This document shows positions 46,262 through 58,302 of a stretch of DNA of 64,000 nucleotides, piece after piece. Position numbers and translations under genes: made by a program. Below the pieces are notes generated by a model. That model was not told the origin of the DNA. It worked only from the letters and a program-made list of their open reading frames with translations, and did not search any database. How positions within the stretch are numbered: the first letter of the stretch is position 1; each line of letters opens with the position of its first letter. Origin of the DNA: Emydura subglobosa (Eukaryota > Chordata > Testudines > Chelidae); the NCBI GenBank assembly GCA_007922225.1, contig ML679966.1:54556742-54620741 (forward strand). The letters run 5' to 3'.

Positions 46262-49200
46262 TGAAGTGATTCATTCTGCTGCTCACCAAATACTGTATAA
46301 TCAATAAGTTTTTTTCCTTTTAGACTTGATCTGGCAAGGTGCCGAGTGCCCTCAAATACCACTTACTTTATGGGAGTCAGAAGCACTCTGCATCACTCAG
46401 GAGTGCCCAGAACCCTTGAAGTTCAGTATCTTTAGAGAGATTTTATTTGAGTTTGCTGTGTTTTTCTGGTATCTGACTTGAGTACTGGACACACAGTCCA
46501 AATATTAACAGGTAATCTTTGGGCACTTGCAGAGTAGATGTAGTTTACTCCCTGAAGATCAATACCACAGCTTACAGTGTCCTCTGTGTTCAATATCATT
46601 ATGCTAGTGTTCAATTACTCCTAATTACTGTAGTCATTTCATGGCATATGTCTGGACATTCCCCTGTCCTCTAGGTGCATAACAGCAGTTCTGTCAGAGA
46701 ATATCCTCCTTTCTCACCTACTAATTCACCAATTCAATCAGTGTGCCTGGTCCATGTCATTTAGCATAAATAAGATGGTCACAGTGCTCCCCATCAATGT
46801 TATGAGGTTTCCAGTGCTTTAAAGAATGTCTTTATAATGTAATTTTCATTATGAAACATACAAAGGAAATCCCTGCTGCAAGTTTCCTAATCAAATGAGA
46901 GCTCCCCTGATGCTGGTGAGGAAAGAGATGATGATGAGTTTTGTTCTGCTCCAAATTACTAATTGACTTTTTCTAAAGAACATTTACTAGGAATCTTGAC
47001 TTTTTATAGCAAATGCTAAACAGCAGCTGTTTTCTAATTGTTCTTTAGGATCTATACCGCTTGTAAATTTCTCTTTTGAATAATAAGCTGGTGACTGTTT
47101 TACTCGACACTTCCAGTTAAAAGCAATGTATAATTAGATGAGAGAAAACTATGTTAATATAAAAGTATAGGACTTTAACCAACAAAAGCCAGGAAATCCA
47201 CTGATTTTCTTCAACTCTTTCTTTTGTGCCTAGGTTTTTGCACTACTTGTTGTATGACATGGAAAATTGACATATTGTGTGGAGAATTCTGTACCTGAAC
47301 ATGGCAGGAAGAGAGAAGATACAGTTTCAGCCTTAATATTCAGTTTTGTACATTTACTGTAAGGGTTAAAGTTAGACAAGGCTAGAAAAAAATCTGAAGT
47401 AATTTGTTCAATATATCTGTCCAACAAGAAATGGGTGAATAATAGAATTTTCTTCTAGATTGAACTGAACCCATTAGGCCAAATTTTCAAATGCGTAGCA
47501 GCTGATATATATATGCACTCACGTGCACATGCTTGCATACATACCTGTATTTGCATTATATCCAATTTCCATGTGCAAATATAGATGTGTACATGCATGT
47601 TTTGTGTCTGTATAAGAATTTGGTATTTATGAAATTTCAGTATGGACCTGGTTGTCTTAAACTCTTTTTTGTGATATCATTGACTGTATGCTTTTACACA
47701 TTTTAGGTGAGAAAAAGTTATTTTAAAACAAGACTCAAAATAGGTGGAAAGAACCCTAAAGAACAGAAAAAGAATATACTAAAATGTTCAAACTTAAATG
47801 CCTAAAGTTAGTCTTTTAAATCTATATTTACCACCTGAATAAGTGGCCTGATTTTAGAGCTGTTGAGCATATTTAGGTGCATAACTATGGATTTAGGAGT
47901 GCAACTTTTGCCGCAATTTATGGGCAGTTCCAGAAATTAGCTTCTACTTTCTCCAAGGGCATTAAAGTTTAGCAAATCTAGGCACTCCTGAATTAATCCA
48001 GGAAATGGCTCTGTGATTCAGCTGGATCCACCACAAAATCCTGGATCAGATCTCACCAATCTCTGAGGTGGGTTGGAATCTTAACAGTAGTCCAGATGTG
48101 AATTAGCCAGCAGGACCCTTTGTGTACAATTGAATGAGCCAATGTTCCTTGAATTTTGGAGAGTCATGCTTTTTCAGAAGCACAGGTTACAAATCAACCA
48201 GCTAAATCAAGCTCCAAGGTGTTATTGTCCTTCTACACCAGAAAAAAAGTTGAGTTTCGGTCAAAATAAGCAAAATCTTTGGATTTAAAAAAAATCCAAA
48301 CCAACCAACAAAAAAAGAAAAACTAAAAACAAACAAACTACCATACAGAAGCAATGATAAAGAACCAAATCCTGGCTGCCTACTCTAATTGAGGCCGTTT
48401 CTCTGTTGCCTTGCACCACCTGTAATTTACAGTTGTGCAGAGTGAGTGCAAAGTGGGGTCAATTGTTCCAGACAAGAATGGTGCATTTTGCACGCTATTG
48501 TCATTTAGCACAGGTATAAATATCTATATAGGGAACAAGGTAAGGAAGAAGTAGGCACACTGATTTTAAGGGACTATTTTTCCCAGTGTGGACTTTTGGA
48601 AAAAAGAGGAATTTTATATTAAAATATTTCTTATATGATCTAATTTTCTTGTCCTGGAGAAATTCAGCAGTGAATTGATCAAAGACCATCCAAATATACA
48701 TACATTACAGACTGAACTTTGAAGATAAATTATTTCAACATTTAAAGAGAAGATTAAAAATATAATAAAGGAATTCTAGAGAAATATGCTATAAAATAAC
48801 AGAAAAAAAAAGACTCAATATGCAAAGTGAGTCTGATGTCAGTGAAGACCATATTAGCAATGATTCAGAATAGCAGTCATGTCAAACTATTTATAAGAAA
48901 ATCAGCAACGCTTTGAGGTTATATCATACATCTGTATAATATGGGGATTCTGACTACATGAAAAATAGTGTTTCAGCTGCTCGTAAACTACTAGGATTTG
49001 AAGTTCACTGAAAAGATAATTTTCCTTAGATTTGAAATAAGGTAATAGATTTGACCTATGCCTTGAAATTAGTGATCCCCATGCAGATAATAGATAAACA
49101 AATCAGTTTACATTTTTTGTGGATTTGTAATAACTTCTAAAACATAAATTATTTACACTGAACATGTGTCTTGTTTAGATGGGTAGCTACAGTGTCTTAT

Positions 49201-49403
49201 AAATACTTTAATATAAAAAATAAATGATTTATACACATTTCTTTTTAATTAATTACTATGAAACTTTTAATATTCATGATAAACATATTCTAGGTTTGTT
49301 TTTGTAAACTGCCTTGAAAATGTTTTCACTGCAAATGTATGTACGTAGGGTAAAGTTTAACCCAGTGCAGAGGGCTCATGGAAACCTTCTCACTCCACTA
49401 AGG
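46262..49403. other. unique non-coding stretch
   Basis: No genes are seen. A weak palindromic relic ('agcatatttaggtgcataac') sits near 47,865. Confidence 0.45.
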
Positions 49404-49550
49404 CCTTGATTCAGTGAAGCAGTTAAGCAGAAGCTTGACTTTAAGGTCACACTTAAACCCAACCCAGCTTAGTAAAATACTTAAGTATGAGCACATTCTT
49501 AAGTCCCGAGGAAGTCAGTGTGTCTTGAGCATATGTTTAAGTGCTTTGCG
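49404..49550. repeat. palindromic MITE relic ('cttaagtgctttg' family)
   Basis: Begins 'cttgattcagtgaagcagtt' and ends 'gtttaagtgctttgcgg', with inverted 'ttaag' blocks between. It belongs with the sharper copy at 57,940-58,042. Confidence 0.5.
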
Positions 49551-49555
49551 GAATA

Positions 49556-49680
49556 TGGATGGACTTAAAATAGGGATAATGATTCTGACCTCCTTTGTAA
49601 ATTGCCTTGAGATCTTTTGATGAAAAGTGCTCTATAAGAGCTACATTTATTATTGTTTTATTATTATTATTATTATTATA
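49556..49680 (+). repeat. MIR/CORE-type SINE 3' part with (ATT)n tail
   Basis: 'agggataatgattctgacct', 'cctttgtaaattgccttgag' and 'gaaaagtgctctataagagc' repeat the 3' half of the SINE at 28,581, followed by ATT units from 49,657. Confidence 0.8.
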
Positions 49681-49792
49681 AAGCCCTGGCTGGGTTGATT
49701 TAGTTGGGGTTGGTCCTGCTTTGAGCAAGGGGTTGGACTAGATGACCTCCTGAAGTCCTTCCAACCCTAATCTTCTATGATTCTATGATTAA
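49681..49792 (+). mobile_element. CR1 LINE 3' end, 5'-truncated
   Basis: 'gatttagttggggttggtcc', 'ttggactagatgacctcctg' and 'ttccaaccctaatcttctat' followed by ATTCTATGA units are the diagnostic CR1 3' end. It starts directly at the ATT tail of the SINE. Confidence 0.92.
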
Positions 49793-52149
49793 TTAATCAT
49801 GTGCTCATATGGCCTGCTGAGTTAAGGCCTAAGCCCTTGAGAAAGTAGTCACGCTCTGCCAGCCACTGACAGGCTCAGAATCCTCCCAAGGGGAGGGTTC
49901 AAACTGCAGGTGGAGCAGCAGCATCTGTTATTGCAGAATTTCTTTAGTCTTCCTTGGAGCAGCATTAGCTCATGTGGCTGCTTCCACTCCTCCTGCCCCT
50001 GCTCACCCTCCCCTCACTTGCAGAGCTCCAATCCCATGGAGTTAGGGTGAAGGCATTTCTATAGACCTAATGAAGCAGAACCGCTGCTCCCCAGGATTCC
50101 ACATTGCCCCACCTGCACCTAGTGGATGAGAGCCAGTTCATCCCATTCATATTAGTGGAGGCACTTAAATCAGAAAGAAGTCAGAAACATACTTCGGTCC
50201 TCATCCTTTCCCCACTGAAGTCAATAGGAATGTTGCCAGTGGAAGAAGGATCAAGCCTTTTTTGATAATAACACTTTCCAACAGAACAAAACTAGACTTA
50301 GAGATCCAGGTATTCTTCAGTAACATAAGCTCTTCTGTTATCATTGGTTGCTGGACCTTAATCCTGACCCTCTCTTTATACTGCAGCCATTCAACTGCCT
50401 GGCTTCAGTATCCCTATTCATTGTGCTTTTTGCTGTTCTTTTGTCTTTCTTCTCCTCTCCCTTTTTACCTATTCCCTTCCCTGTCAGCCATAATCCCTTC
50501 CTTTACCCCTACCTAAGAACCACTAAGTGGCCCTGAAAAATGCAAGTTAAAATATTAATGGAACAAATACATATACATAGTGGGTTTTTATACTTTTCTT
50601 GAGTCCTTTTCCCTATATCTGTTTTTCTCCTCCCCCCGCAACCAAGCTGCTGCTGGTGGTGCCATGTATAAACTGAGAATTTGGCCCCGTGTTTTTTATG
50701 TAAGCTCAAGTGATTCTGAAATATTAGAAAAAGTAGATTTTTTTTCTTTAAAGAAATGGCAGGTAGTAATTTTCCTCCAAATCAAGGTGCTATCAATCAA
50801 AAATCAGAGCAGTGCAGTGACACTTGCTGTGTGTTCATTGATCCAGACTTCTAAACTAATAAACGAGTAATCTGCTCCAGCTGCCCTAATGCCTTTGTTG
50901 TATGTTTTCACAGAGGTGTTAGAAAGTTGTTTACCAAGAAAGGTAATATTTTTTATCCAATCAAAATATGCAAGCGATTAGGACTGTCAATGATTTACTT
51001 CATGAGTACAACCAAAAGTCCTATTAAGCCATTTGCTGAGTGGGTCGATCATTGTTATGAATCAAAACAATAAATGTCATGAGATATTAGGACAATTAAA
51101 CACGCCATATGCTCTGTAACAAATGTACAGATGGATCATTATCAAAAAGGAAATTGAATAAATCATTAAACTAGAAGTAAATTTCAATTGGACTGGTAAC
51201 TATAGTAGGAATTCTTTATGCAGGATTATCAACTATGCCCAGCACGAGACACATAATATAAAATATCAATGAGAAATCATCAGCCCCTAGTGGAACTGTC
51301 TTTGATTATGACTGCGTTAACCCAACCACTCTAACTCTTTGCTGAGGTATAGCTGATCACTTACTTCATGTATTTTCGTTTTAAATGAAATAGTTTAAAT
51401 AATTTGCTTAATGTGCATAGATTGGCAACACCACCTGAATGAAATAAATGAGGGCTTTTGGAAAGCAGTATTCTTTCATTAGAATGAAGATGGTTTTATG
51501 ACTCCTTCCTAACCAGTCACCTTTTCCTTTAGCTGGTATATTTTCTTACTGAAACAAAAACAAAACAAATGAAAATGAAACAAGTAAAAATTATTAAAAT
51601 ACGCTTTTATACACAAACATTCATGGGTGTTAAATGTGAGTCTCTCCTCGACAATCTCTCCGTGGGATAATTGAAAATTATAAACATATATTTTAGTACT
51701 ATATTTTAACTGCTCAGGAAGGAATATTTCTAGACCAGATCTCCATCTTCCATTTGTTTGGAAAGTTTGTCCAAAAATGATTCTGCCATTTCATAATGAA
51801 AGGAAAGAAAAACAAAACAGAACAATAGAACAGCAAAACTCCCTCCAATTTCTTAATGACAGAATAGATAAGTATTTTGTACATGTTTAAAACAACTGTA
51901 AGCACTGACATGGATGGAGGTAGAGAGTTGGAACTTGGGAGGAAAATAGTCTTCGATGAGAAGTACCTTTGAATGTTCCTGTAGAAACTGGGTTTAATTT
52001 GATCAGAAGTTATATGGGTTTGAAAATCTCATTTTGTGCAAGTGCAATATTTAGATATACATGTTTAGCATATATTACAAAAGTTCCAAGTATAGGAAGG
52101 CTGTTAGCCAAATTACCTGTGTAGTGAATGTTCTTATTGAAGGTTTGTG
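49793..52149. other. unique non-coding stretch, possible conserved non-coding DNA
   Basis: A palindromic relic lies at 50,205-50,258 ('cctcatcctttccccactga' mirrored by 'ccagtggaagaaggatcaa'). The segment 50,880-51,340 has the even, non-repetitive texture and TAAT/TGATTTA-type motifs often seen in conserved enhancers; this is unproven. Confidence 0.35.
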
Positions 52150-53560
52150 CTGATTGTTAATCTTGAACAAAGAAACCGGCTGTTGAAGTCCTGCCTCATT
52201 CTCCAGACAGTAAAAGGTACAGTGAAAGAAGGCAAGGCTTTGCAGTTCTTATACATTGTTATGAATGAGATTGTTTTACTACCTGTTCACCTCAGCTGCC
52301 AAAAAGTTTGATGCTCTTTTTAATGGGCATTTTCAAAAGCTCACCCAAGAGGTAGCAAATGTCACTAGATAGTGGATTTTCTCCTACAGAAACCAGCTGA
52401 AGAGCTTACCAATTACCACCGCCCTTTTTAGAGAAAGTAAGGTGAACCTTTAGGTGAACCTCAATACCAGAGACATCTTAGACAGCACTAGTCCATTTAC
52501 AGACTGTCTTTTTAAACTGAGACTGTTTTAATCAGGCAGAATTGATCTCCTGCTAACTTCAGATCAGGGTCATTTGGGTATTTTAATCTTGTTGAACCTT
52601 TACTATAATTGACTGTAAGTACTTCCAGTTTTAGGAGGCATAGTTGATATATCTGGAGCCATTCTAGTCACTTGAAGGAGACTACCTCATATCAGTGGCA
52701 GCAGATAACTAACTGTCATCACTAAGAAATTTGAAAGAACTCAAAATTCAGCCCATTTCCCTTGTAGTTCCTAGGAGTCTTTTTAGCTAAATCATTTCCA
52801 GACATGGTCTAAAATATCATCACCATACTGATGACCATACAACTCTTATTTTGTGGATATGGACCTTACTAACTTTGTTTAAGATCTGGAAGGCTTAGAG
52901 ATGATATTGCTGATTACATTTTTCAGAGCTATCAAATTTTCAACCCAAACTAGATAGAAACATGTTAATTGGTTAGGGGTCATCTTCATGATTCTGCCTG
53001 ATAGGCCATGTTCAGAAACCAGAAGTAAAATTAAGGAACTTGCTTTTGTTTTGACCTGATCCTTTCCATACTGAGCCACGTGTAGGATGTGATATGAAAA
53101 TTTTTCTTTCAGCTGTGCAATTTGCACTGGCTGTGCCCTTATTTATCCAATGATGTCCTTGCAACAGCAGCATATTCCCTTATGGCTATAAAGCTAGATT
53201 ATTGTAATTCTCTCTTAGTATGGCTTCCAGGAGGGTTCTCTTGTCACTTGTATCTAATGTGGAATGCAGCAGCATGTCAGCTTCCTAGACTGAGCAGCTG
53301 TGACCATATTATACTTGTTCTTTGTTCCCTGAACTAGCTCCTTGCAAAGTCATTGGTTGTAAGATGACACTGTTGACTTTTAAAATCCTTCATGGAAAAG
53401 ACGAGGTTGTTTTTGAGCCTTTATGAACCTAATCCTAGTAGTACCTGCACTCTGACACCACCCTCTTTGTAGGGGTTCACCTATCACGCTTTAAGCCAGA
53501 TTGTGACCAAACTTTCGTTGAGACATCCCCTAGGATGTGGAGCTCACTCACGTTTGAGTG
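52150..53560 (+). mobile_element. L2-type LINE remnant (RT C-terminal half)
   Basis: Read across frames, the plus strand gives a degraded motif C context (GLKYHHHTDDHTTL near 52,815), DDIADYIFQSYQIFNPN near 52,900, then the well-kept IKLDYCNSLL at 53,188-53,220 and LYLMWNAAACQL, followed by LTFKILHGKD near 53,377. This is the C-terminal order of L2-family reverse transcriptases. The 5' limit is uncertain; support is good from about 52,780. Confidence 0.65.
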
Positions 53561-53788
53561 TCTAGGAGATCAAAGTTGTAGTTAGGAAGCAGAGGGAAGG
53601 GTTATGTGGAGCTGCTGCATGGAATGGGGTGCTGTTGCTAGCATAAGCACTGGGGGCAGAGTGGGAGCAGCAACGAATAGCAGAGTGGGGAAGAGAAAGG
53701 AAAAGAGAAGAGGAGTTGGGATATCTGGGCTAAATTCCACCCTTAGTGATTATTTGAGGCTGTAAGGTTAGAATTCAGCATATACACT

Positions 53789-54055
53789 CTGGGCTTGCCT
53801 ATAGTACAGATGAAGTTGCTATAACTTATGTTGGTCGGGCATGTAAATAAGCCACCCCCTGAGCAATATAAGTTAAACCGACCTAGGCACCAGTGTGGAC
53901 AGCCCTATGTAGGTGGGACAGCTACTGTCTCTCGCGAAGGTGGTTTTTATTATGCTGACAGGAGAGCTCTCTCCCATTGGCATAGAGTGTCTTCATCAAC
54001 GCACTGCAGAAGTGCAGCTGCACAGCTGTAGCATTTCTAGTGTAGACTAGCCCTA
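53789..54055. mobile_element. MITE with 'cagggctTGTCTACAC'-type ends
   Basis: Left end 'ctgggcttgcctatagtaca' and right end 'ctagtgtagactagcccta' are inverted relatives. Inside are mirrored 'aagttaaaccgaccta' and 'tgctgacaggagagctctc' blocks. I know this family as very common in turtle DNA and hAT-like. No exact target duplication survives. Confidence 0.7.
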
Positions 54056-55644
54056 TACTGAGTAAATGAAATTGCTTCAGTTTTGCTAAGATCACAGTAT
54101 CTCTATGTTTAGTATGTATAAATCATTGCTTATGATACTTTATTTGATTTATACTCCGTTCAGAATAAACTTCAGAACTCTGTTAGTCTTTTTTGATGTC
54201 TTTAATAAGATTGCCCTTGAGTTGTTATTTCCCACTGTGCTATTATTAAATCTGTGTTTATTTATGCAGACTATTTATTATTATTGATGTTTAGATACAG
54301 TGTAAACACTATGTATATATTTACACACAGACACATGCGTATGCATATATATATATTGATTTTGATTGTGGCAGACTGTTCAGTCTTACATTTTGTTACT
54401 TACACTATAATGTCTGATAAAAGCTATAAAACCAGAACATTAACAAACTTGCTTTTGTTCTCTTAGGAAACCCATTTGTGTGATAGATACTATAAATAAT
54501 AGTCTCTGCATATTTCTTTTTACAAAGGAAGGTAAAGGAAAACACCTGATTCTTAAATTATAAAGCATTAAAGTTGTATTTACTTCAGCATCCCAGTCAC
54601 AAATCTTGTGTTTTTGAAGCTTAATGTCTTCATTTTGGATTCTGATCCTTTAGAAAGGCATTAAGCTTAAAAAATGCAAGACTCTACCCAATGGGATAAG
54701 TAAGCAGCTCCATTAGCCAGACCCTGATGCAGTGAGGTACTTAATGCACATTAACTTTAAGTACTGAGTAGTCTTGAGTGTTGTTCATGTTCTTAAAATT
54801 ATTTACATGCTTATATCCTGTGCTGATTCATGGCCATGAAGAAAGAAGCAAAAAATGCTTATAAAAATAATAATGCATCAGAGTATTAAACACAGTCACA
54901 CACTCTCACTCAACATTAACCATGAAGTTGTGCAATGCAATTGTGCAGATATATATATTTATACCAAAACCCTGCTTATCATCGGCCCCCCAAAAATCTG
55001 TTCCCAGAATCAAAAATTCATATTAATTTTTAAATTTGTGCTTATATAAGTCCTAACAACCTAAGATATCAGATGTTAACTAGATATGCAGAAAACTGGG
55101 ATTCACCAGTATATGTGTAAGTATACGTGTGTGTGTGTGTACTCTATACAATAGCTAGGTTATCCCACACAAAGTAGTATTTACTATTGAAACGTATTTA
55201 AATAACTTCATTTGGGGCTCAGTCATGCATGTAAGTCACAGCTCTGCACTGAGGGCAATATAGAGCCATACTGCCCAATGGGAAGTACTGGAACATGGTT
55301 AACAATTTATTCCTTCCCTGAATAACTGGACTGATAAATGTCAGGGGCACAGCAAAATACCTTGAGTCTAGATTTAGCAATTGTGGCTGGCCTTCATGTG
55401 GACAATAGCACCAGGAAAAGAAGATAGGTCCTTTGTACAATGCACTTCCCACACACATACACCTAAGTAATGGGCAGCAATAATTTGGCCCTTTCTATTT
55501 ACTTTTTTTTTCACCTACATTATCATTATAATTAAAGTCCTGATCCAATGATCACTGAAGTCAGTGAGAGTCTTTGCATTGACTACAGTGGAGGTTTGAT
55601 CACGGCTAACTCAAATCCTAGTAAATCCTGGGGACCAATTAGAT
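54056..55644. other. unique AT-rich stretch
   Basis: Short (TA)n at 54,348, a (GT)n at 55,127-55,140 and a palindromic relic at 54,725-54,780 ('gtacttaatgcaca' and 'ctttaagtac'). No genes. Confidence 0.4.
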
Positions 55645-56347
55645 AGGCAGCAACTCTGCAGAAAAGGACCTGTGGGTTACAGTGGACAAGAAGCTGGATA
55701 TAAGTCAACTGTGTGCCCTTCTTGCCAAGAGGGCTTACGGCATATTGGGCTGCATTAGCAGGAGCATTGCCAGCAGATCGAGGGAAGTGATTATTCCCCT
55801 CTATTCAGCACCAGTGAGGCCACATTTGGAGTATTGTGTCCAGTTTTGGGCCCCCCACTACAGGAAGGAGATAGACAAATTAGAGAGAGTCCAACAGAGG
55901 GTAACAAAAATTATTAGAGGGCTGGAGCACATGACTTATGAGGAGAAGCTGAGAGAACTAGGCTTGTTTAGTCTGTGGAAGAAAAAAGTGAGGGGGGGAT
56001 TTGATAGCAGCCTTCAACTACCAGAAAGGGGGCTCCAGGGAGAATGGAGCTAGGCTGTCTCTGATGGCAGATGACAGAATAAGGAGCAACGGTCTAAAGT
56101 TGCAGTGGGGAAGGTGTAGGTAGGATATTAGGAAAAGCTTTTTCACTAGGAGGGTGGTGAAGCACTGGAATGGGTTACCTAGGGAGATAGTGGAATCTCC
56201 ATCTTTAGTGGTTTTTAAGGCCCAGCTTGATAAAGCCTAACTGGGATGATTTAGTTGGGGTTGGACCTGCTTTGAGCAGAGGGTTGGACTAGATGACCTC
56301 CTGAGGTCTCTTCCAACCCTAATATTCTATGATTTTATGATTCTATG
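55645..56347 (+). mobile_element. CR1 LINE, 5'-truncated, with RT C-terminus and 3' end
   Basis: Encodes the last part of a CR1 reverse transcriptase (55,682-56,053: [56 protein letters not shown]), then non-coding 3' sequence to 'ttccaaccctaatattctat' and ATTCTATGA-type units. It is less diverged than the CR1 at 43,040 and keeps 123 codons open. Confidence 0.93.
55682..56053 (+). pseudogene. CR1 reverse transcriptase C-terminal fragment
   Basis: 123 codons without the catalytic core, which lay upstream of the truncation point. It matches the thumb and C-terminal segment conserved among amniote CR1 ORF2 proteins, including [17 protein letters not shown]. The frame is lost after the QLPERG block through a shift, so the native end is not reached. 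Confidence 0.85.
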
Positions 56348-57300
56348 TCAAGAAACAAGTAGAGATTCAAGGTGGGTGAGGTAATATCTTTTATTAGATC
56401 AACATCATCTGGTGAGAGAAACAAGCTTTTGAGTGACACTGAGCTCTTCCTCAGCTCTGGGAAAGGTACTGAGAATGTCACAGCTAAATACAAGATTGAA
56501 CAAATACTTTGGCATAAGTAAATTAACACATATTCTAAGGGACCATTCAAGGTGAACTGGCCATTAACAGCCCAGTATTAGGACAAAAAGTGGGAGTTAG
56601 TGAGATATAGATTGTTGTAATAAGCCATAAATCTAATGTCTTTATTCAGTCCATGATTTTTAGTGTTTTGCAAAGTTATGAATTTAAGCTCCCAGGCTTG
56701 TGTTTTGAAAGTGTTGTGCAGGGTTTTTTTGAGGATGAGGACTGATAGGTCAGCTATAGAGTGATCACTTTGTGAAAAGTGTTCACCCACAGATGATAGG
56801 GTGTTTTTGTCTTTTTATCATTTTCCTGTGTGAATTAATTCGAGTGCCTAATGATTCTCTGGTTTCACCCACATAGTTGATATTGGGGCATTTCATGCTC
56901 TGGATGAGGTACGTCACATGTTGTGATAAGCATGTGCATGATTCAGGGATCTTGAAAAGTGTGTTGTGGGGGGTATTGATCATTTTAGCAGTGGAGACAT
57001 GGCTGCAGGTTTTCCATCTGTTGTTCTGGCAGCGTCTGGTGCCACTTTGAGTTGGTATGCCTTGGTCTATTGGGAGCTTGCTTCTGATGATGAGGTGGGC
57101 GAGGTTGATGGTTTGAAGGCCAGAAGAGGAGGTTCAAGAAAGATTTCTTTCAGGATAGGATCCCCATTGAGTATGCTTTGTAATTGTCTGATGATACTCC
57201 ATATGGGTTCCAGTGTGGGCAGGTAGGTGACAAGTAAGATTGTGTGGTTGGAAGGCTTTTAGTTTTGTATTGAAGCAGGTTCTCTCAGGGTATTAGGATA
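56348..57300 (-). mobile_element. Penelope-like element, 3' part with GIY-YIG endonuclease
   Basis: On the minus strand the remnant encodes the C-terminus of a Penelope-like reverse transcriptase and its linked GIY-YIG endonuclease. The terminal sequence (from 56,370, 'ggtgggtgaggtaatatctt') is shared with the fragment at 38,396 and with the inverted piece at 57,301. The element starts directly after the CR1 tail, suggesting insertion at or near it. Frameshifts and stops make it inactive. Penelope-like elements are common in turtles and other reptiles. Confidence 0.85.
56578..56983 (-). pseudogene. GIY-YIG endonuclease domain of the Penelope-like element
   Basis: Two overlapping minus-strand frames. 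The first (56,983-56,783) has a CTCLSQHVTYLIQSMKCP segment, with TYLI in the GIY position (Tyr25, 56,911) and NYVGET as the YIG counterpart (56,875), then the catalytic-type Arg in LGTRINSHR. After a one-base shift the second (56,790-56,578) continues with GEHFSQSDHSIADLSVLI, giving the His/Ser block, and WELKFI. A pair of Cys before the motif is typical of Penelope-linked GIY-YIG domains. The nuclease would nick target DNA for priming. One frameshift separates the halves. Confidence 0.82.
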
Positions 57301-57425
57301 GAGGGTCCTTTTCACAAAGTGATCACTATAGATCTGACCTATCAGCTCTCATCCTCAACAATAACACTGCAGCCACCTTGAGTCTCTAGTATCCTGGGAC
57401 CGACACAGCTAAACACTGCATGAAA
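57301..57425 (+). mobile_element. Penelope-like fragment, inverted relative to its neighbour
   Basis: 'cttttcacaaagtgatcact' to 'ctcatcctcaa' is the reverse complement of 56,735-56,783, and 'agtatcctgggaccgacaca' is the reverse complement of the family terminus seen at 38,415. Coding orientation is plus, opposite to 56,348-57,300. Confidence 0.8.
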
Positions 57426-57810
57426 CACTGCATGAAACTATTACAAGTAGTAATAGTAAAAGAAATGCTACTCAGTTAAATTCATCAGTGTAGAAAAACA
57501 GGTTTTAACCTTCACCCAGAATTGATATTTAAAATACATAAAAGTAATAACAATACATACAATCATTAAAATACAACACACAATAAAATCTGAGTCTCAC
57601 AATGGATCTTTTCACAACACCATCTGAGACATACTATTGGATAAGTTATCTTCAACATTGTGATACTGGTTTATCGTGCACTATACTGTAGGATTAAGAT
57701 TATTCTGAGACCTTTTAACATGAGTGACCAAAATTTGAAAGATATGTTTGTATTTACTTAAATATCTGGTAACATTTGCATTTTATTAAATCAAATAGTA
57801 CTTCTCATTC

Positions 57811-57938
57811 TTAAGGTGGATCTCAAAGCATGTTACAAAGTAAGTATCATCATTCCCATTTTACACATGAGGCGAGTGAAGAGAAGAGAGTTTAACAGTT
57901 GCTCAAGATCACACAGAGTCAGTGGCAGAGCTGTGGCC
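57811..57938 (-). repeat. MIR-type SINE, minus strand
   Basis: The minus strand reads 'cacagctctgccactgact', 'tgtgtgatcttgagcaact', 'gtgtaaaatgggaatgatga' and 'gtaacatgctttgagatcc', the MIR order. Confidence 0.8.
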
Positions 57939-57939
57939 C

Positions 57940-58042
57940 TAATTCACCAAAACACTAAGCACATGCTTAAATTTAAGTATGTATTCAAACTTCATTGACT
58001 TTAATGGAATTTAAGCACGTGCTTAAGTGTTTTGTTGAATCA
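57940..58042. repeat. palindromic MITE, 'agcacatgcttaa' family, well preserved
   Basis: Arms of ~34 bp ('aattcaccaaaacactaagc' on, and its mirror ending 'gtgttttgttgaatca') match at nearly all positions around a core with 'cattgactttaatgg'. It directly abuts the MIR copy. Confidence 0.75.
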
Positions 58043-58172
58043 AAGTCTGGGTGAAGAATGCAGCTCTTTTGACTCTTAATCCCACACCCTATCTACTGGA
58101 TTACAGTCTTTATAGAGTTCTGAATACACACACAGGACAACCAGGGATAATACGTACAAAAGGCAAATGGGA

Positions 58173-58302
58173 AAAATTTTCAAAAGAGTTTGGTGACTTG
58201 GGAGATGAAGTCCCATTGCCTTTCAATTATGTTCCCAAGTGACTGAGTCACTTTTGAAAATAGGATGTTGATTCCTAAATCACTTAGTCACTTTTGAAAA
58301 TG
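58173..58302. repeat. palindromic MITE with a duplicated arm ('ttttcaaaagtgac')
   Basis: Left arm 'attttcaaaagagtttggtg' mirrors 'gactgagtcacttttgaaaat' at 58,242-58,262; a further copy of the right arm ('cttagtcacttttgaaaat') follows at 58,283-58,302. Confidence 0.7.

Noticed and set aside
57940..58302. CRISPR-like repeats
   Set aside because: The repeated blocks are inverted arms of palindromic elements in a vertebrate-type genome, with no regular spacers.
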